Assembly (NCBI RefSeq): GCF_001613065.1
Contig: NZ_BDBQ01000082.1
Location: 19,850 to 83,849, forward strand
Length of the DNA: 64,000 nucleotides
Direction: 5' to 3'
Source: Nocardia miyunensis NBRC 108239
Lineage (GTDB): Bacteria > Actinomycetota > Actinomycetes > Mycobacteriales > Mycobacteriaceae
Shown here piece after piece: positions 16,272 to 25,184 of the stretch. Position 1 is the stretch's first letter. Every line of letters starts with the position of its first letter. Below the pieces are notes generated by a model. It had not been told where the DNA came from, did not search any database, and saw only the letters and a list, made by a program, of their open reading frames with translations. A program made the position numbers and the translations under genes.

Positions 16272-16326
16272 CCCCGCCCGGAATTTCCGGGCGGGGCCTG
16301 GTGTCCCCCCGGCGTTCCCGCCGGGG
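16272..16326. terminator. Tandem hairpin terminators
   Basis: CCCCGCCCGG-AATTT-CCGGGCGGGG (16272-16296) is a perfect 10-bp stem. It is followed by CCCCGGCG-TTCC-CGCCGGGG (16307-16326), a perfect 8-bp stem 7 bases from the stop of the minus-strand secreted-protein gene. They probably stop transcription from both directions. Confidence 0.8.
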
Positions 16327-16333
16327 CGTTTAT

Positions 16334-17029
16334 CTACTTGGCCGGGGTGAACGGCTGGTTGATCGTGGTGAAGTACTGGGCCGCGGCCGCGATCGCGACC
16401 GGGGCCGTCACCAGCAGCTGACCGGCCAGAGTGCCCAGCGCACCGACAGCGATGATGCCGCCCAGGCAACCGACTGCGGCGGCCGGGATGAAGGCGCCGA
16501 ACAGGCCGACGATGGCAGCGGCGGCCACGGTGGCGCCCGCGATACCGCCGAGCAGGCAGCCCACCGCGCCGCCGGTCAGGCCACCGACCAGGGTGCCGAT
16601 CGTGGCGCCGGCCGAGATGGTGGTCACCATGCGGTTCCAGGCCGCCTGCTCACGGTCGTAGGGGGTCTTCCACGGCGCGCTGTTCTCGTAGGGCAGCGCG
16701 ACGGGCTTGTAGACCGCGTGCGCCAGGTCGAACTGCGGGGTCAGCGTCGCGGTGTGGTCGTGGATGTCGGCCGCGATCGGGAAGACGAAATCGTCCACGC
16801 GGAAAGACAATTCGGTGCCGGCCAGCACCGTGCCGTTGGCTGCCTTGATCTTGAAGACACCGTCCTGAGCGGTCATCGAGCCCGCGTCGGTGGAGATGAT
16901 CGTCGCCTTCTGGGTGGTGGTGGCCTTGTAGTCGACCACATCGCTGTTTGCGGGCGTCGCGCCGGCCACGCCGGTCGTGACGGCCAGCGCCGAGACCAGA
17001 AGCGTCGCCGCCGCTGCGAATTTCCTCAT
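16334..17029 (-). CDS. Secreted protein with glycine/alanine-rich hydrophobic C-terminal domain (DUF8020-like)
   Basis: About 231 residues from ATG 17029. MRKFAAAATLLVSALAVTT followed by GVAGA is a clear Sec signal peptide; an ATG seven codons earlier is also possible. The mature part has a beta-rich module (SMTAQDGVFKIKAANGTVLAG, LSFRVDDFVFPIAADI) and then an extended Gly/Ala/Val-rich segment with paired cysteines (VGCLLGG, VGCLGG) that could span or coat a membrane. This layout recurs in two more proteins at 46-47 kb and resembles a Nocardia/Rhodococcus family I recall as DUF8020. Function unknown. Confidence 0.72.
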   Translation of the reverse strand: MRKFAAAATLLVSALAVTTGVAGATPANSDVVDYKATTTQKATIISTDAGSMTAQDGVFKIKAANGTVLAGTELSFRVDDFVFPIAADIHDHTATLTPQFDLAHAVYKPVALPYENSAPWKTPYDREQAAWNRMVTTISAGATIGTLVGGLTGGAVGCLLGGIAGATVAAAAIVGLFGAFIPAAAVGCLGGIIAVGALGTLAGQLLVTAPVAIAAAAQYFTTINQPFTPAK

Positions 17030-17138
17030 CTTTTGTTGCTTTCTTCTCATCGGTGTTCGGGTGGGTTCGGCGCGCGATTGCGCGCACGTCTGTGACGTCG
17101 GCGAACAGCCGATTGACGCGCTCGGGGATAGAGCGCTG

Positions 17139-18071
17139 TTACAGGTCGAGGGTGAGAACCCGCGAGCGCGCCCGGGAGACGCACAGCATCATGGTGTCGC
17201 CGCGCTCGCGCTCGTCCTCGCTCAGCACGCTGTCGCGATGTTCGATATCGCCGGACAGCACCGGGGTTTCGCAACTGCCGCAGGTGCCTTCGCGGCAGGA
17301 GGTGACGATCGGGATCCCGGCGGCCTCGAGCACGTCGGCGATCGACTGCCCGGGACCGACCCGGTAGGTGCCGCCGCTACCCGCGAGCCGCACCTCGAAG
17401 GCGCGATTCTCGCTGTGCGCCAACGCTTTCGGCGCGAAACGCTCCAGATGCACCGGGACGTCCGAGGCCGTGCCCGCGTTCTCCACCGCCGTCAGCAGCG
17501 GTTCCGGGCCGCAGCAGTACACCGCGGCATCCCCGGCGTCGCCGAGGATGCGCTCGATCGGCAGCAGACCGTCCTCGTCCTGCGGCACCAGCATCACCCG
17601 GCCGCCGTAGCGGGCCAATTCGGCGGTGAAGGCCAGGTGCGCCCGGCTGCGCGCACCGTAGTACAGCGTCCACTCCGCACCCGCGGCCGCCGCGGCGGCG
17701 GCCATCGGCAACAGCGGAGTGATGCCGATACCGCCCGCGACGAAGACGTACTTCGCCCCCTCGACGAGTTCGAAGTTGTTGCGCGGCAACGATACCCGCA
17801 GTTCCGAACCGGGCAGTGCGGTGTGGAACAGATGCTCCGAACCGCCACGACCCGCCGGATCGCGCAGGATCCCGACTCGCCAGCACCGCGAGTCGGCGGG
17901 ATCCCCGCACAGTGAGTACTGCCGCACGCCGTGCGGACCAACGCCGACGTCGATGTGCGCACCCGGCGACCAAACCGGGAGCCGCGCTCCATCGACGGCG
18001 GCGAGTTCGAGGCCGAACACGCCTTCGGCCTCGTCCGTGCGGGTCTGGACCCGCACTGCGAACTCCGTCAT
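17139..18071 (-). CDS. Phthalate-dioxygenase-reductase-like ferredoxin/flavin oxidoreductase
   Basis: A 310-residue PDR-type reductase with fused domains. The flavin-binding RQYSLCGDP is at 50-58, the NAD(P) motif GGIGITP at 113-119, and CGPEPLL near 187. The C-terminal plant-type 2Fe-2S ferredoxin uses Cys259, Cys264, Cys267 and Cys297. ATG 18071 is preceded by GAGGGGACAAGG. It passes electrons from NAD(P)H through flavin and iron-sulfur to an oxygenase. The partners could be the diiron desaturases, the P450s, or less directly the Rieske oxygenase 39 kb away. It is the only such reductase in the window. Confidence 0.9.
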   Translation of the reverse strand: MTEFAVRVQTRTDEAEGVFGLELAAVDGARLPVWSPGAHIDVGVGPHGVRQYSLCGDPADSRCWRVGILRDPAGRGGSEHLFHTALPGSELRVSLPRNNFELVEGAKYVFVAGGIGITPLLPMAAAAAAAGAEWTLYYGARSRAHLAFTAELARYGGRVMLVPQDEDGLLPIERILGDAGDAAVYCCGPEPLLTAVENAGTASDVPVHLERFAPKALAHSENRAFEVRLAGSGGTYRVGPGQSIADVLEAAGIPIVTSCREGTCGSCETPVLSGDIEHRDSVLSEDERERGDTMMLCVSRARSRVLTLDL

Positions 18072-18217
18072 CCTTGTCCCCTCAGACCTGTCGTTCGTCG
18101 CCACTACCGTGGCCGAGACGGGCACCGGATGCACGATCGTTGCGCGGACTCTTCTAGACCGATCGGCGTTGACTATCGCCCCGCGTTGTCGAGACGAACC
18201 CGACCGACACTGAGCGC

Positions 18218-19378
18218 ATGACCCCTGTGACGGAATTGGTCGACAAGACCAGGGAGTTCGTTCGAGAGCATGTCATACCGATCGAGCGCGAAGTCGTGGT
18301 CGACGGCCGCGTGATGGACGACGCGCTGCGCCTGGACCTGCAGAAGAAGGCCAAGGCCGCGGGCGTCTTCGGGCCGCTGTCGGATATCCGGTACGGCGGT
18401 CTGGGGCTGGACACCCGGGCGCAGGCCGAGCTGCTGGAGGCCGCGGGCGCCAGTCTGATCGGCCCGCTCGCGGTGAACGCCTGGGCTCCCGACGACGGCA
18501 ACATCCATCTACTCGCCCACGTCGCCGACCCCGAGCAGCGGGAACGTTATCTCGCGCCGCTGGCCTCGGGTGAGGTTCGCTCGGCGATCGCCATGACCGA
18601 ACCGGCCCCCGGCGCCGGATCGGACCCGCGCATGCTGCGCACGGCGGCGGAGGAGACCGACGGCGGCTGGATCATCAACGGCGCCAAGCATTTCACCACG
18701 GGCGCCCAGGGCGCGGCGTTCGTCATCTGCGTGGCCACGACTCCGGACGGGCCGACCATGTTCCTGGTCGACCAGGACAATCCCGGACTGCGGGTGGGCC
18801 GCCGGATGCCGACGCTGGACCACAGCAGCGCCCCCGGCGGGCATTGCGAGGTGGAATTCGTCGACTGCGAGGTGCCCGACTCGGCGGTGCTCGGCACGGT
18901 CGGCCACGGGCTGGAACTGGCCGCGGTGCGCCTCGCGCCCTCCCGGCTGACGTTCTGCATGAACTGGCTCGGCCTGGCGGTGCGGGCCCAGCAGCTGACT
19001 CTGGATCACGTGGTGCGCCGCACCTCCTTCGGCGCGCCGATCGCCGAACACGGTCTGGCCCAGGGCCTGATCGCGGACAGCGAGATCGATATCGCCGCCG
19101 CGCGCGGCCTGATCCGAACCGCCGCCGCCACCATCGACGCCGAGGGCGCGGTGTCCGCGCAGGCCCGGCACGAGACCTCGATCGCGAAGACGTTCGTCTC
19201 CGAGGCGGTCTGGCGCGTGCTGGACCGGGCCGTGCAGCTGCACGGCGGGCTCGGCGTCTGCGAGGACCACCTGGTTGCCCGATTCCTGGTGGAGGCCAGG
19301 GCATTCCGCATCTACGAAGGCCCGTCCGAAGTGCTGCGGTGGTCGATCGCCCGCCGTGCCCTGCGCGGACCGCGCTGA
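18218..19378 (+). CDS. Acyl-CoA dehydrogenase family protein
   Basis: A 386-residue acyl-CoA dehydrogenase. It shows the FAD/substrate motif AIAMTEPAPGAGSDPRML, the hydride-face region WIINGAKHFTTGA, the HGGLGVCEDH segment and the C-terminal RIYEGPSEVLRW, where the glutamate (about residue 367) is at the usual catalytic-base position. The N-terminal helices are short. It starts the plus-strand operon that continues through a hotdog protein, a hydrolase and the ABC importer. In a lipid locus it could desaturate an acyl-CoA or acyl-ACP precursor; electron acceptor unknown. Confidence 0.9.
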   Translation: MTPVTELVDKTREFVREHVIPIEREVVVDGRVMDDALRLDLQKKAKAAGVFGPLSDIRYGGLGLDTRAQAELLEAAGASLIGPLAVNAWAPDDGNIHLLAHVADPEQRERYLAPLASGEVRSAIAMTEPAPGAGSDPRMLRTAAEETDGGWIINGAKHFTTGAQGAAFVICVATTPDGPTMFLVDQDNPGLRVGRRMPTLDHSSAPGGHCEVEFVDCEVPDSAVLGTVGHGLELAAVRLAPSRLTFCMNWLGLAVRAQQLTLDHVVRRTSFGAPIAEHGLAQGLIADSEIDIAAARGLIRTAAATIDAEGAVSAQARHETSIAKTFVSEAVWRVLDRAVQLHGGLGVCEDHLVARFLVEARAFRIYEGPSEVLRWSIARRALRGPR

Positions 19379-19394
19379 CCCGAAGGAGGACATC

Positions 19395-19919
19395 ATGACC
19401 GCACGTGTGACCGGCGGATTCGCCGCCGCCTATCCCGAACTCGACCCGGCCGCAATCGATTACGAATATCTGCGCGCGGTATCGCAGGACATGGTGCCGT
19501 TCGGACGGCACGTGGGCACCCTGATCACCGAGGTCGGCCCGGAGCAGGCGGTGGTGGAGATCCCCGCCGTCGACCACGCCCGCAACCACATGGGCACCGT
19601 GCACGCCGGTGCGTTGTTCACCGCCGCCGATATCGCGGGTGCGGCGGCCTTCGTCGGCGCGGCCGCCGCCCGGCTGCACACCGTGGAGCGGCTGGTGCTG
19701 CGCGGCGGCGCCGCCTCCTACCGCAAACCGGCCGTGGGCCGCATCCGCGCGATCGCGACGGTGGATCAGCGCGAGCTCGCCAACATCCTGGCCGCCGAGC
19801 GGTCCGAACGTTTCGAACTCGGCGGCAAGGCGCTGCTGCGTGACGACAACGACGTGGTGGTCGCCAAATTCACCTTCGACTACGTCTGCGACGTCGTGCT
19901 GGGCGAGGACCGGTCATGA
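19395..19919 (+). CDS. Hotdog-fold protein (DUF4442 / thioesterase-like)
   Basis: A 174-residue hotdog protein: VVEIPAVDHARNHMGTVHAGALFTA is the DUF4442/YiiD-like core in which NHMGTVHAGA aligns with the thioesterase active-site turn, and LRGGAASYRKPAVGRIRA is the following strand pair. ATG 19395 has AAGGAGGA 6 bases upstream. It lies 16 bp after the acyl-CoA dehydrogenase and overlaps the hydrolase ATGA. Third hotdog protein of the locus outside the megasynthase. Confidence 0.78.
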   Translation: MTARVTGGFAAAYPELDPAAIDYEYLRAVSQDMVPFGRHVGTLITEVGPEQAVVEIPAVDHARNHMGTVHAGALFTAADIAGAAAFVGAAAARLHTVERLVLRGGAASYRKPAVGRIRAIATVDQRELANILAAERSERFELGGKALLRDDNDVVVAKFTFDYVCDVVLGEDRS

Positions 19920-20821
19920 CCACCGCCACCCCCGAATCCCGTTCCGGCTTCGGCACATTGGAGTCCAGCACGGTGACCACCTCGGACGGGGTGGAGTTCA
20001 CGCTGCGCTGGCTGCCCGCCGAACGCGCCGACGCGCCCGTGGTGCTGCTGCTGCCCGCCATGGCGATGAAGGCCAAGGCGTACTTCTTCTTCGCGAAAGC
20101 GCTTCACGCACAGGGCCTTTCGGTGGCGACCTGCGATCTGCGGGCGCAGGGCGAGGCCCGGCCGACACTCGGTGAGCACACCGACTTCGGCTATCGGGAG
20201 ATGCTCGAGATCGACATGCCCGCCATCGTGGCCGCGGTGCAGGAGCGTTTCCCGGGCGGGCCGCTGCGGCTGTTCGGGCACAGCCTGGGCGGTCAGGTGG
20301 CGCTGCTGTTCGCCGCCGCCGAACCGGAGCGGGTCGCCGGGGTGGCCGTGATCGGCACCGGCACCGTGTTCTGGTGGGCGTTCGGGATGCGGCGCTGGTT
20401 CGAGGCGCTGAGCCGGATCCAGTGGATCGGATTGGTGGCGCGGGTCAAGGGCCACTGGCCCGGCGGCGTGCTGATCCCGGCCCCGATGCCCGGCGGGGTC
20501 ATGCGGGACTGGTCGCTGCACTCGCTGACCAGCTACTACCGCCCGCGCGGCACCCGCCGCCGGTACAACACCCTGCTGGCCGCGATGCGGCTGCCGGTGC
20601 TGGCGATCTCGCTGTCGGAGGATCCGCTCGGCCCGAAATCCAATGTGGACTTCCTGGTTTCGCGGATGCCCTCGGCGCGGGTCACCCGGTGGCATCTGGA
20701 CGAGCGTTCCGCCGTCGTGCACCGCGACCATTTCGCCTGGATCAAGGATTCCCCCGCGATCGCCGCCGGTGTGGCGCAGTGGATTTCGGCGGGCTCCGTG
20801 CCCGAGCCCGAGGAGCGGTAG
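19916..20821 (+). CDS. Alpha/beta hydrolase (serine)
   Basis: A 301-residue alpha/beta hydrolase. The nucleophile elbow is GHSLGG with Ser123, the oxyanion region is LLLPAMAMKAKAYFFF, and the catalytic His is probably in the VHRDHFAW segment near the C-terminus. AISLSEDPLGP is a likely acid-residue strand. It resembles serine aminopeptidase S33 / lysophospholipase-type enzymes. It is coupled by ATGA to the preceding hotdog gene, and its TAG directly abuts the GTG of the ABC ATPase. It may hydrolyse a lipid ester whose parts are then handled by the importer; this is inference from position. Confidence 0.82.
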   Translation: MTTATPESRSGFGTLESSTVTTSDGVEFTLRWLPAERADAPVVLLLPAMAMKAKAYFFFAKALHAQGLSVATCDLRAQGEARPTLGEHTDFGYREMLEIDMPAIVAAVQERFPGGPLRLFGHSLGGQVALLFAAAEPERVAGVAVIGTGTVFWWAFGMRRWFEALSRIQWIGLVARVKGHWPGGVLIPAPMPGGVMRDWSLHSLTSYYRPRGTRRRYNTLLAAMRLPVLAISLSEDPLGPKSNVDFLVSRMPSARVTRWHLDERSAVVHRDHFAWIKDSPAIAAGVAQWISAGSVPEPEER

Positions 20822-21976
20822 GTGGCCGGACTACGCCTCGAGGCGGTTTCCAAACGGTTCGGCGGAACACACGCCGTGCACGAGGTGAGCCTCGATATCG
20901 CCGACGGTGAATTCCTGGTGCTGCTGGGTCCCAGCGGCTGCGGCAAGTCGACGCTGCTGCGCATGATCGCGGGACTGGAGGAACCCAGCTCCGGGCGAAT
21001 CCTGCTGGACGGCAACGACATCACCGACGCTCCCGCGCAACGCCGGGATCTGGCGATGGTGTTCCAGAGCTACGCGCTGTACCCGCATCTGACGGTGGCG
21101 CAGAACATCGCCTTCCCGCTGCGGGCGCGTCGCCGACGACGCGCGCGGATCCGCGAACAGGTCGCCGCGGTCGCCGCGACGTTGCAACTGGACGAGTTGC
21201 TGGGCCGCCGCCCGGCCGCGCTGTCCGGCGGCCAGCGACAGCGAGTCGCGTTGGCGCGAGCCATGGTTCGCGATCCGGGCGCGTTCCTGATGGACGAGCC
21301 GCTGTCGAATCTGGACGCCAAACTGCGCAGCGCCACCCGCGCCGAGCTGATAGCGCTGCATCGGCGCCTCGGCGCGACGTTCCTCTACGTCACCCACGAT
21401 CAGGTGGAGGCGATGACGATGGCCACCCGGATCGCGCTGCTCAACGCGGGCCGGGTGGAACAGGTTGGCGCGCCCGAGGAGCTCTACGACCGGCCCCGAT
21501 CGGTTTTCGTGGCCGGTTTCCTGGGTTCGCCGCCGATGAATCTGTTCCCCGCCGTGGTGCGCGAACGCGACGGCCGACTGCGAGTGATCGCCGAGGGAAT
21601 AGACGCCGCTCTCGATATCGTCGCCGACCATTCGGAACGCGACGCCGGTTATATCGCAGAACACGAGGTCCTCGCCGGTATCCGCCCGGAACATCTGCGT
21701 CTGGAACCCGGCAGCGCCGATATCCGCGGAACAGTCAGCATGGTCGAGAATCTGGGCAGCGAAGAGCTGGTCCATTTCTCGATCGGCGAGCAGTCCCTGT
21801 GCGTACGGGTGCCACGCCCGGCCGGTGTCTCGGTCGGCGACCGCATCGGCGCGACCGTCGCGCCCGAGCGGGTGCACCTGTTCGATCCCGAGTCCGGGTT
21901 GCGGCTGCGTTGGCAGGAGCCGCAGCCGACGATCCACGCCGCGCACGACGATCGACCCGTCGTGCCGGTCCCCTGA
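20822..21976 (+). CDS. ABC transporter ATP-binding protein (MsmK/UgpC/MalK type)
   Basis: A 384-residue ATPase. Walker A GPSGCGKST at 36-44, Q-loop VFQSYALYPHL, signature LSGGQRQRVALARAM, Walker B FLMDEPLSNLD, H-loop THDQVEAMT, and a C-terminal TOBE/OB extension from about 235 with AGIRPEHLRLEPG. This is the CUT1 type that energises oligosaccharide or glycerol-3-phosphate importers. GTG starts directly after the hydrolase TAG. It forms a complete importer with the binding protein (22.0 kb) and the two permeases (24.2-26.0 kb). Confidence 0.95.
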   Translation: MAGLRLEAVSKRFGGTHAVHEVSLDIADGEFLVLLGPSGCGKSTLLRMIAGLEEPSSGRILLDGNDITDAPAQRRDLAMVFQSYALYPHLTVAQNIAFPLRARRRRRARIREQVAAVAATLQLDELLGRRPAALSGGQRQRVALARAMVRDPGAFLMDEPLSNLDAKLRSATRAELIALHRRLGATFLYVTHDQVEAMTMATRIALLNAGRVEQVGAPEELYDRPRSVFVAGFLGSPPMNLFPAVVRERDGRLRVIAEGIDAALDIVADHSERDAGYIAEHEVLAGIRPEHLRLEPGSADIRGTVSMVENLGSEELVHFSIGEQSLCVRVPRPAGVSVGDRIGATVAPERVHLFDPESGLRLRWQEPQPTIHAAHDDRPVVPVP

Positions 21977-22003
21977 GCTCCGCCACTCGATGAGGAGAAA
22001 ACC

Positions 22004-23380
22004 GTGAAACGCACCATGCCCCTGCTGGGCCTGGTACTCGCCTGCACCATGGCGCTGAGCGCCTGCGGTGGTATCGGCGGCACCAGCGAATCCGCCACCG
22101 CGACGAACGTCGCGCAGATCCCGGAACTGAAACCGGATCAGCAGGTGTCGATCGTTTTCGAGTCCTACAATTACGGCCTCGCCGGATCGTGGACCAATAC
22201 CTTCAACGCGCTGATCGCCGAATTCTCCAAGCAGCACCCGAATATCAAGGTCACCGCCCAGAAGCCGCAGGGCAACAGCCCCAACCCGGCCACCGACACC
22301 ATCTCCAGCATCCAGAACCAGATGGCCGCCGGTACACCGCCTGACGTCGCCCAATTAGGTTTCAGCGACCTGGATTTCACCATCCACAAGCTGGGCGCCG
22401 AACCACTGGACAAGTTGGTCGGCAAGCAGGCGGTACAGGCCGAATTCGACGGGCCGAAGTACCCGTACGCGCCGCGCGCCCGGACCCTGGACGACTGGGA
22501 CGGCCACACCTACGGCGTGCCGTTCGTGTTCTCTACCCCGGTGCTGTACTACAACGCCTCGCTGTTCCAGCAGGCCGGCCTGGATCCGGCCAAGCCGCCG
22601 ACCACCTGGCAGCAGGTCGCCGACGCCGCCCGCGCCATCGTGGACAAGACCGGCAAGGGCGGTGTCTACATCGACTGCCTGACCAAGACCGCGAAGGACT
22701 GGTGCTTCCAGTCCATGGTGCGTTCCAACGGCGGCCGGGTGATCTCCCAGGACCGCAAGAAGCTGACCTACGCCGACGCTCCCGCCGTCCAGGTGGCCCA
22801 GCTGGGGCAGCAGCTGGTGAGCAGCGGCGAGATGCCCAAACTGGATCAGAAGCAGGGTTACGAGGGCTTCGCGCGCGGTGACGTCGGGATGATCCTGGAG
22901 ACCAGTTCGGTCCAGGGCGTGTTCGAGAGCGGCGCGAAGAACAAGTGGTCGTTGCAGTCCGCGGCGATGCCCAGCTTCGACGGCAAGCCGACCGTGCCCA
23001 CCAATTCCGGTGCGGGACTGCACATCCTGTCCAAAGACCCGGCCAAGCAGCGCGCTTCCTGGGAGCTGCTCGAGTTCCTCACCAGCCCGCAGGCGTACGC
23101 CCTGATCGCCAAGGGCATCGGTTACCTGCCGCTGCGCACCGGCCTGCTCGACGACCCCGACGGCCTGAAGACCTGGGCACAGCAGAAGCCGCTGCTCGCC
23201 CCGAACGTCGCCCAGCTGGACCGGATGGAGCCGTGGGTGTCCATGCCCGGCAACAGTTATCTCCAGGTCCGCGACGGCATGATGGACGCCGTCGAATCGA
23301 TCGTCTTCCAGGGCAAGGATGCCCAGTCCACCCTCACCGCCGCCCAGAACGCGGGCGCCCAGCTGCTGGCCGCCTCATGA
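22004..23380 (+). CDS. ABC transporter extracellular solute-binding lipoprotein (family 1)
   Basis: A 458-residue lipoprotein. The signal peptide ends in the lipobox LSAC with Cys21 as the lipidated residue. The mature protein shows the CUT1 binding-protein layout: an N-terminal lobe (QVSIVFESYNYG), PQGNSPNPATDTISSIQNQM, YGVPFVFSTPVLYYNASLF and a C-terminal PTVPTNSGAGLHI. UgpB of the glycerol-3-phosphate/glycerophosphodiester importer and maltose-type binding proteins share this fold. It overlaps the next gene by four bases. Ligand not determinable; the neighbouring phosphoesterase favours a phosphodiester. Confidence 0.93.
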   Translation: MKRTMPLLGLVLACTMALSACGGIGGTSESATATNVAQIPELKPDQQVSIVFESYNYGLAGSWTNTFNALIAEFSKQHPNIKVTAQKPQGNSPNPATDTISSIQNQMAAGTPPDVAQLGFSDLDFTIHKLGAEPLDKLVGKQAVQAEFDGPKYPYAPRARTLDDWDGHTYGVPFVFSTPVLYYNASLFQQAGLDPAKPPTTWQQVADAARAIVDKTGKGGVYIDCLTKTAKDWCFQSMVRSNGGRVISQDRKKLTYADAPAVQVAQLGQQLVSSGEMPKLDQKQGYEGFARGDVGMILETSSVQGVFESGAKNKWSLQSAAMPSFDGKPTVPTNSGAGLHILSKDPAKQRASWELLEFLTSPQAYALIAKGIGYLPLRTGLLDDPDGLKTWAQQKPLLAPNVAQLDRMEPWVSMPGNSYLQVRDGMMDAVESIVFQGKDAQSTLTAAQNAGAQLLAAS

Positions 23381-24231
23381 ACAATCTCACCGTCATCCAG
23401 CTGACCGATACCCACATCCGCGCCGCCGGGGAACTGCTGCACGGTTGCGTGGACACGATGGCCAATCTGACCGTCGTGTTGCAGGGGCTGTGCAACGGCT
23501 CGCGGATCGATGCGCTGGTGCTGTCCGGCGACCTCACCGACAACGGCGCGCCCGAGGCGTACCGCCGATTGCGCGCGGCCGTCGAACCGGTGGCCGCCGA
23601 ACTCGGCGCGACGGTCGTCTACGCGATGGGCAATCACGACGAGCGCGTCGCGTTCGGGGCCGAACTGCTCGGCCTGGACGCGGACGGCATCGATCCGCGG
23701 CAGCCGCACGATTCGGTCGTCAGCGTTTACGGACTGCGGATCATCACGCTGGACAGTTCCACCCCGGGCCAACACCCGGGATACCTCGAAGCGGACCAGT
23801 TGGCTTGGCTCGCCGAGCAATTGGACGCTTCCGCGCCGCGCGGCACGTTGCTGGTGCTGCACCATCCGCCGGTTTCGTCGGCGAATCCGGCGGCGGAGGT
23901 GCTCAAACTCCAGAATGCCGAGGAGCTGGCGGCGGTCGTCGCGGGCAGTGACGTGCGGATGATCGTCTGCGGGCACAACCATTTCACCGCCGCCGCGGCC
24001 CTGGCCGGGATCCCGGTGTGGCTGGGCCCCGCGGTGGCCTACCGGCTCGACCCGATGGCGCCCGTGGGGCGGCACCGGGGCATCAGCGGATTCGGTTACA
24101 GTCGAATCGATGTCGTGGGCGACACCTTCGTAGCCACCGCCGTGGAGGCCACCCCCGCGCCGGAGGTCTACAGCCGGCCGCAGTCCGAAATGCTCGAGCA
24201 ACTGGCGGCCGCGGCCGCCGAGGCACAATGA
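23377..24231 (+). CDS. Calcineurin-like metallophosphoesterase (GpdQ/CpdA type)
   Basis: A 284-residue cytosolic dinuclear metallophosphoesterase with all five signature blocks: DTHIR (metal site 1), GDLTDNG, GNHDE, HHPP and GHNHF. The class III cyclic-nucleotide phosphodiesterase/GpdQ group uses these to hydrolyse cAMP or glycerophosphodiesters. It overlaps the binding-protein stop (ATGA) and the permease start (ATGA), so it is made as part of the importer operon. The likely role is cleavage of the imported compound, parallel to UgpQ after Ugp import. Confidence 0.9.
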   Translation: MNNLTVIQLTDTHIRAAGELLHGCVDTMANLTVVLQGLCNGSRIDALVLSGDLTDNGAPEAYRRLRAAVEPVAAELGATVVYAMGNHDERVAFGAELLGLDADGIDPRQPHDSVVSVYGLRIITLDSSTPGQHPGYLEADQLAWLAEQLDASAPRGTLLVLHHPPVSSANPAAEVLKLQNAEELAAVVAGSDVRMIVCGHNHFTAAAALAGIPVWLGPAVAYRLDPMAPVGRHRGISGFGYSRIDVVGDTFVATAVEATPAPEVYSRPQSEMLEQLAAAAAEAQ

Positions 24232-25184
24232 CGTTCGTCGTCGACACCACTGCCGAGCAGCAGCACAGTTCCGTTGCGGCAGAGCCGGTTCCGGTGCGTC
24301 GTCCCGCCCTTCGCCGGGCGGGACGGCGCGCCGTCCCGTATCTGTACCTGACCCCGGCGCTGGTACTGCTGGTGGTGTGGACCTATCGGCCGTTGGTTCA
24401 GGCGCTGGAGCTGTCCACCTACTCCTGGAATCTGCTGCCCACATCACCGGCGACATCGGTGGGTTCGGCGAATTACCTTCGGCTGCTGGATCTTCCGGCG
24501 TTCAGCGACTCGATCGTCCGCACATTGGTGCTGATCGCCGGTTTGCTGCCGTTCACCGTGCTGCTGCCGCTGCTGCTGGCCCTGGCCGCCCGGCGCGTGT
24601 CCGATCGGGCGCGCACGGTCTACCAGGCATTCGTCTTCGCGCCCTTCCTGGTCGCGCCGGTCGCCGCCGCCGCGGTGTGGCGCTGGCTGCTCACCCCGCG
24701 CAGCGGTGTGGTGGATCGGGTGCTGGGCTCGGACCGCAACTGGGTGTACGAGCCGTCCAGCGCGCCGTGGGTGATCATCGTGATCACCGGCTGGCAACTG
24801 CTGGGTTTCGCGGTGCTGGTGGTGTGGGCCGGATTGGCCGGTATCAGTGGCGATTACGACGAGGCGGCCCGGGTGGACGGGGCCCGGCCCGGTCAGATCC
24901 TGCGCTGGATCACGCTGCCGATGCTCTCGCCGACGCTGCTGTTCCTGGTGCTGACCACGGTGCTGCTCAGCCCGGTGCTGACCTTCCCCCTGATCGACAC
25001 CCTCACCCAGGGCGGGCCGACGCAGTCCACCACGAATATCTATTACCTGTTGTGGGACTACGCCTTCCACAGTTTCGACGCCGGATTGAGCGCGGCCGCG
25101 GGCGTGCTGCTGTTCCTCGGCTTCGGGGCGATCGCCGGAGTGCTGGTCTGGATCTCGGAAAAGGTTTCCTTCCATGACGATTGA
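24228..25184 (+). CDS. ABC transporter permease (MalF/UgpA type)
   Basis: A 318-residue membrane protein with six predicted helices (first at VPYLYLTPALVLLVVWTY) and the permease EAA loop DEAARVDGARPGQILRWITL, which docks to the ATPase. The cytoplasmic N-terminus of about 35 residues is polar. It starts with ATG overlapping the metallophosphoesterase stop and overlaps the second permease by 11 bases, so permease stoichiometry is translationally tied. Confidence 0.94.
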   Translation: MTFVVDTTAEQQHSSVAAEPVPVRRPALRRAGRRAVPYLYLTPALVLLVVWTYRPLVQALELSTYSWNLLPTSPATSVGSANYLRLLDLPAFSDSIVRTLVLIAGLLPFTVLLPLLLALAARRVSDRARTVYQAFVFAPFLVAPVAAAAVWRWLLTPRSGVVDRVLGSDRNWVYEPSSAPWVIIVITGWQLLGFAVLVVWAGLAGISGDYDEAARVDGARPGQILRWITLPMLSPTLLFLVLTTVLLSPVLTFPLIDTLTQGGPTQSTTNIYYLLWDYAFHSFDAGLSAAAGVLLFLGFGAIAGVLVWISEKVSFHDD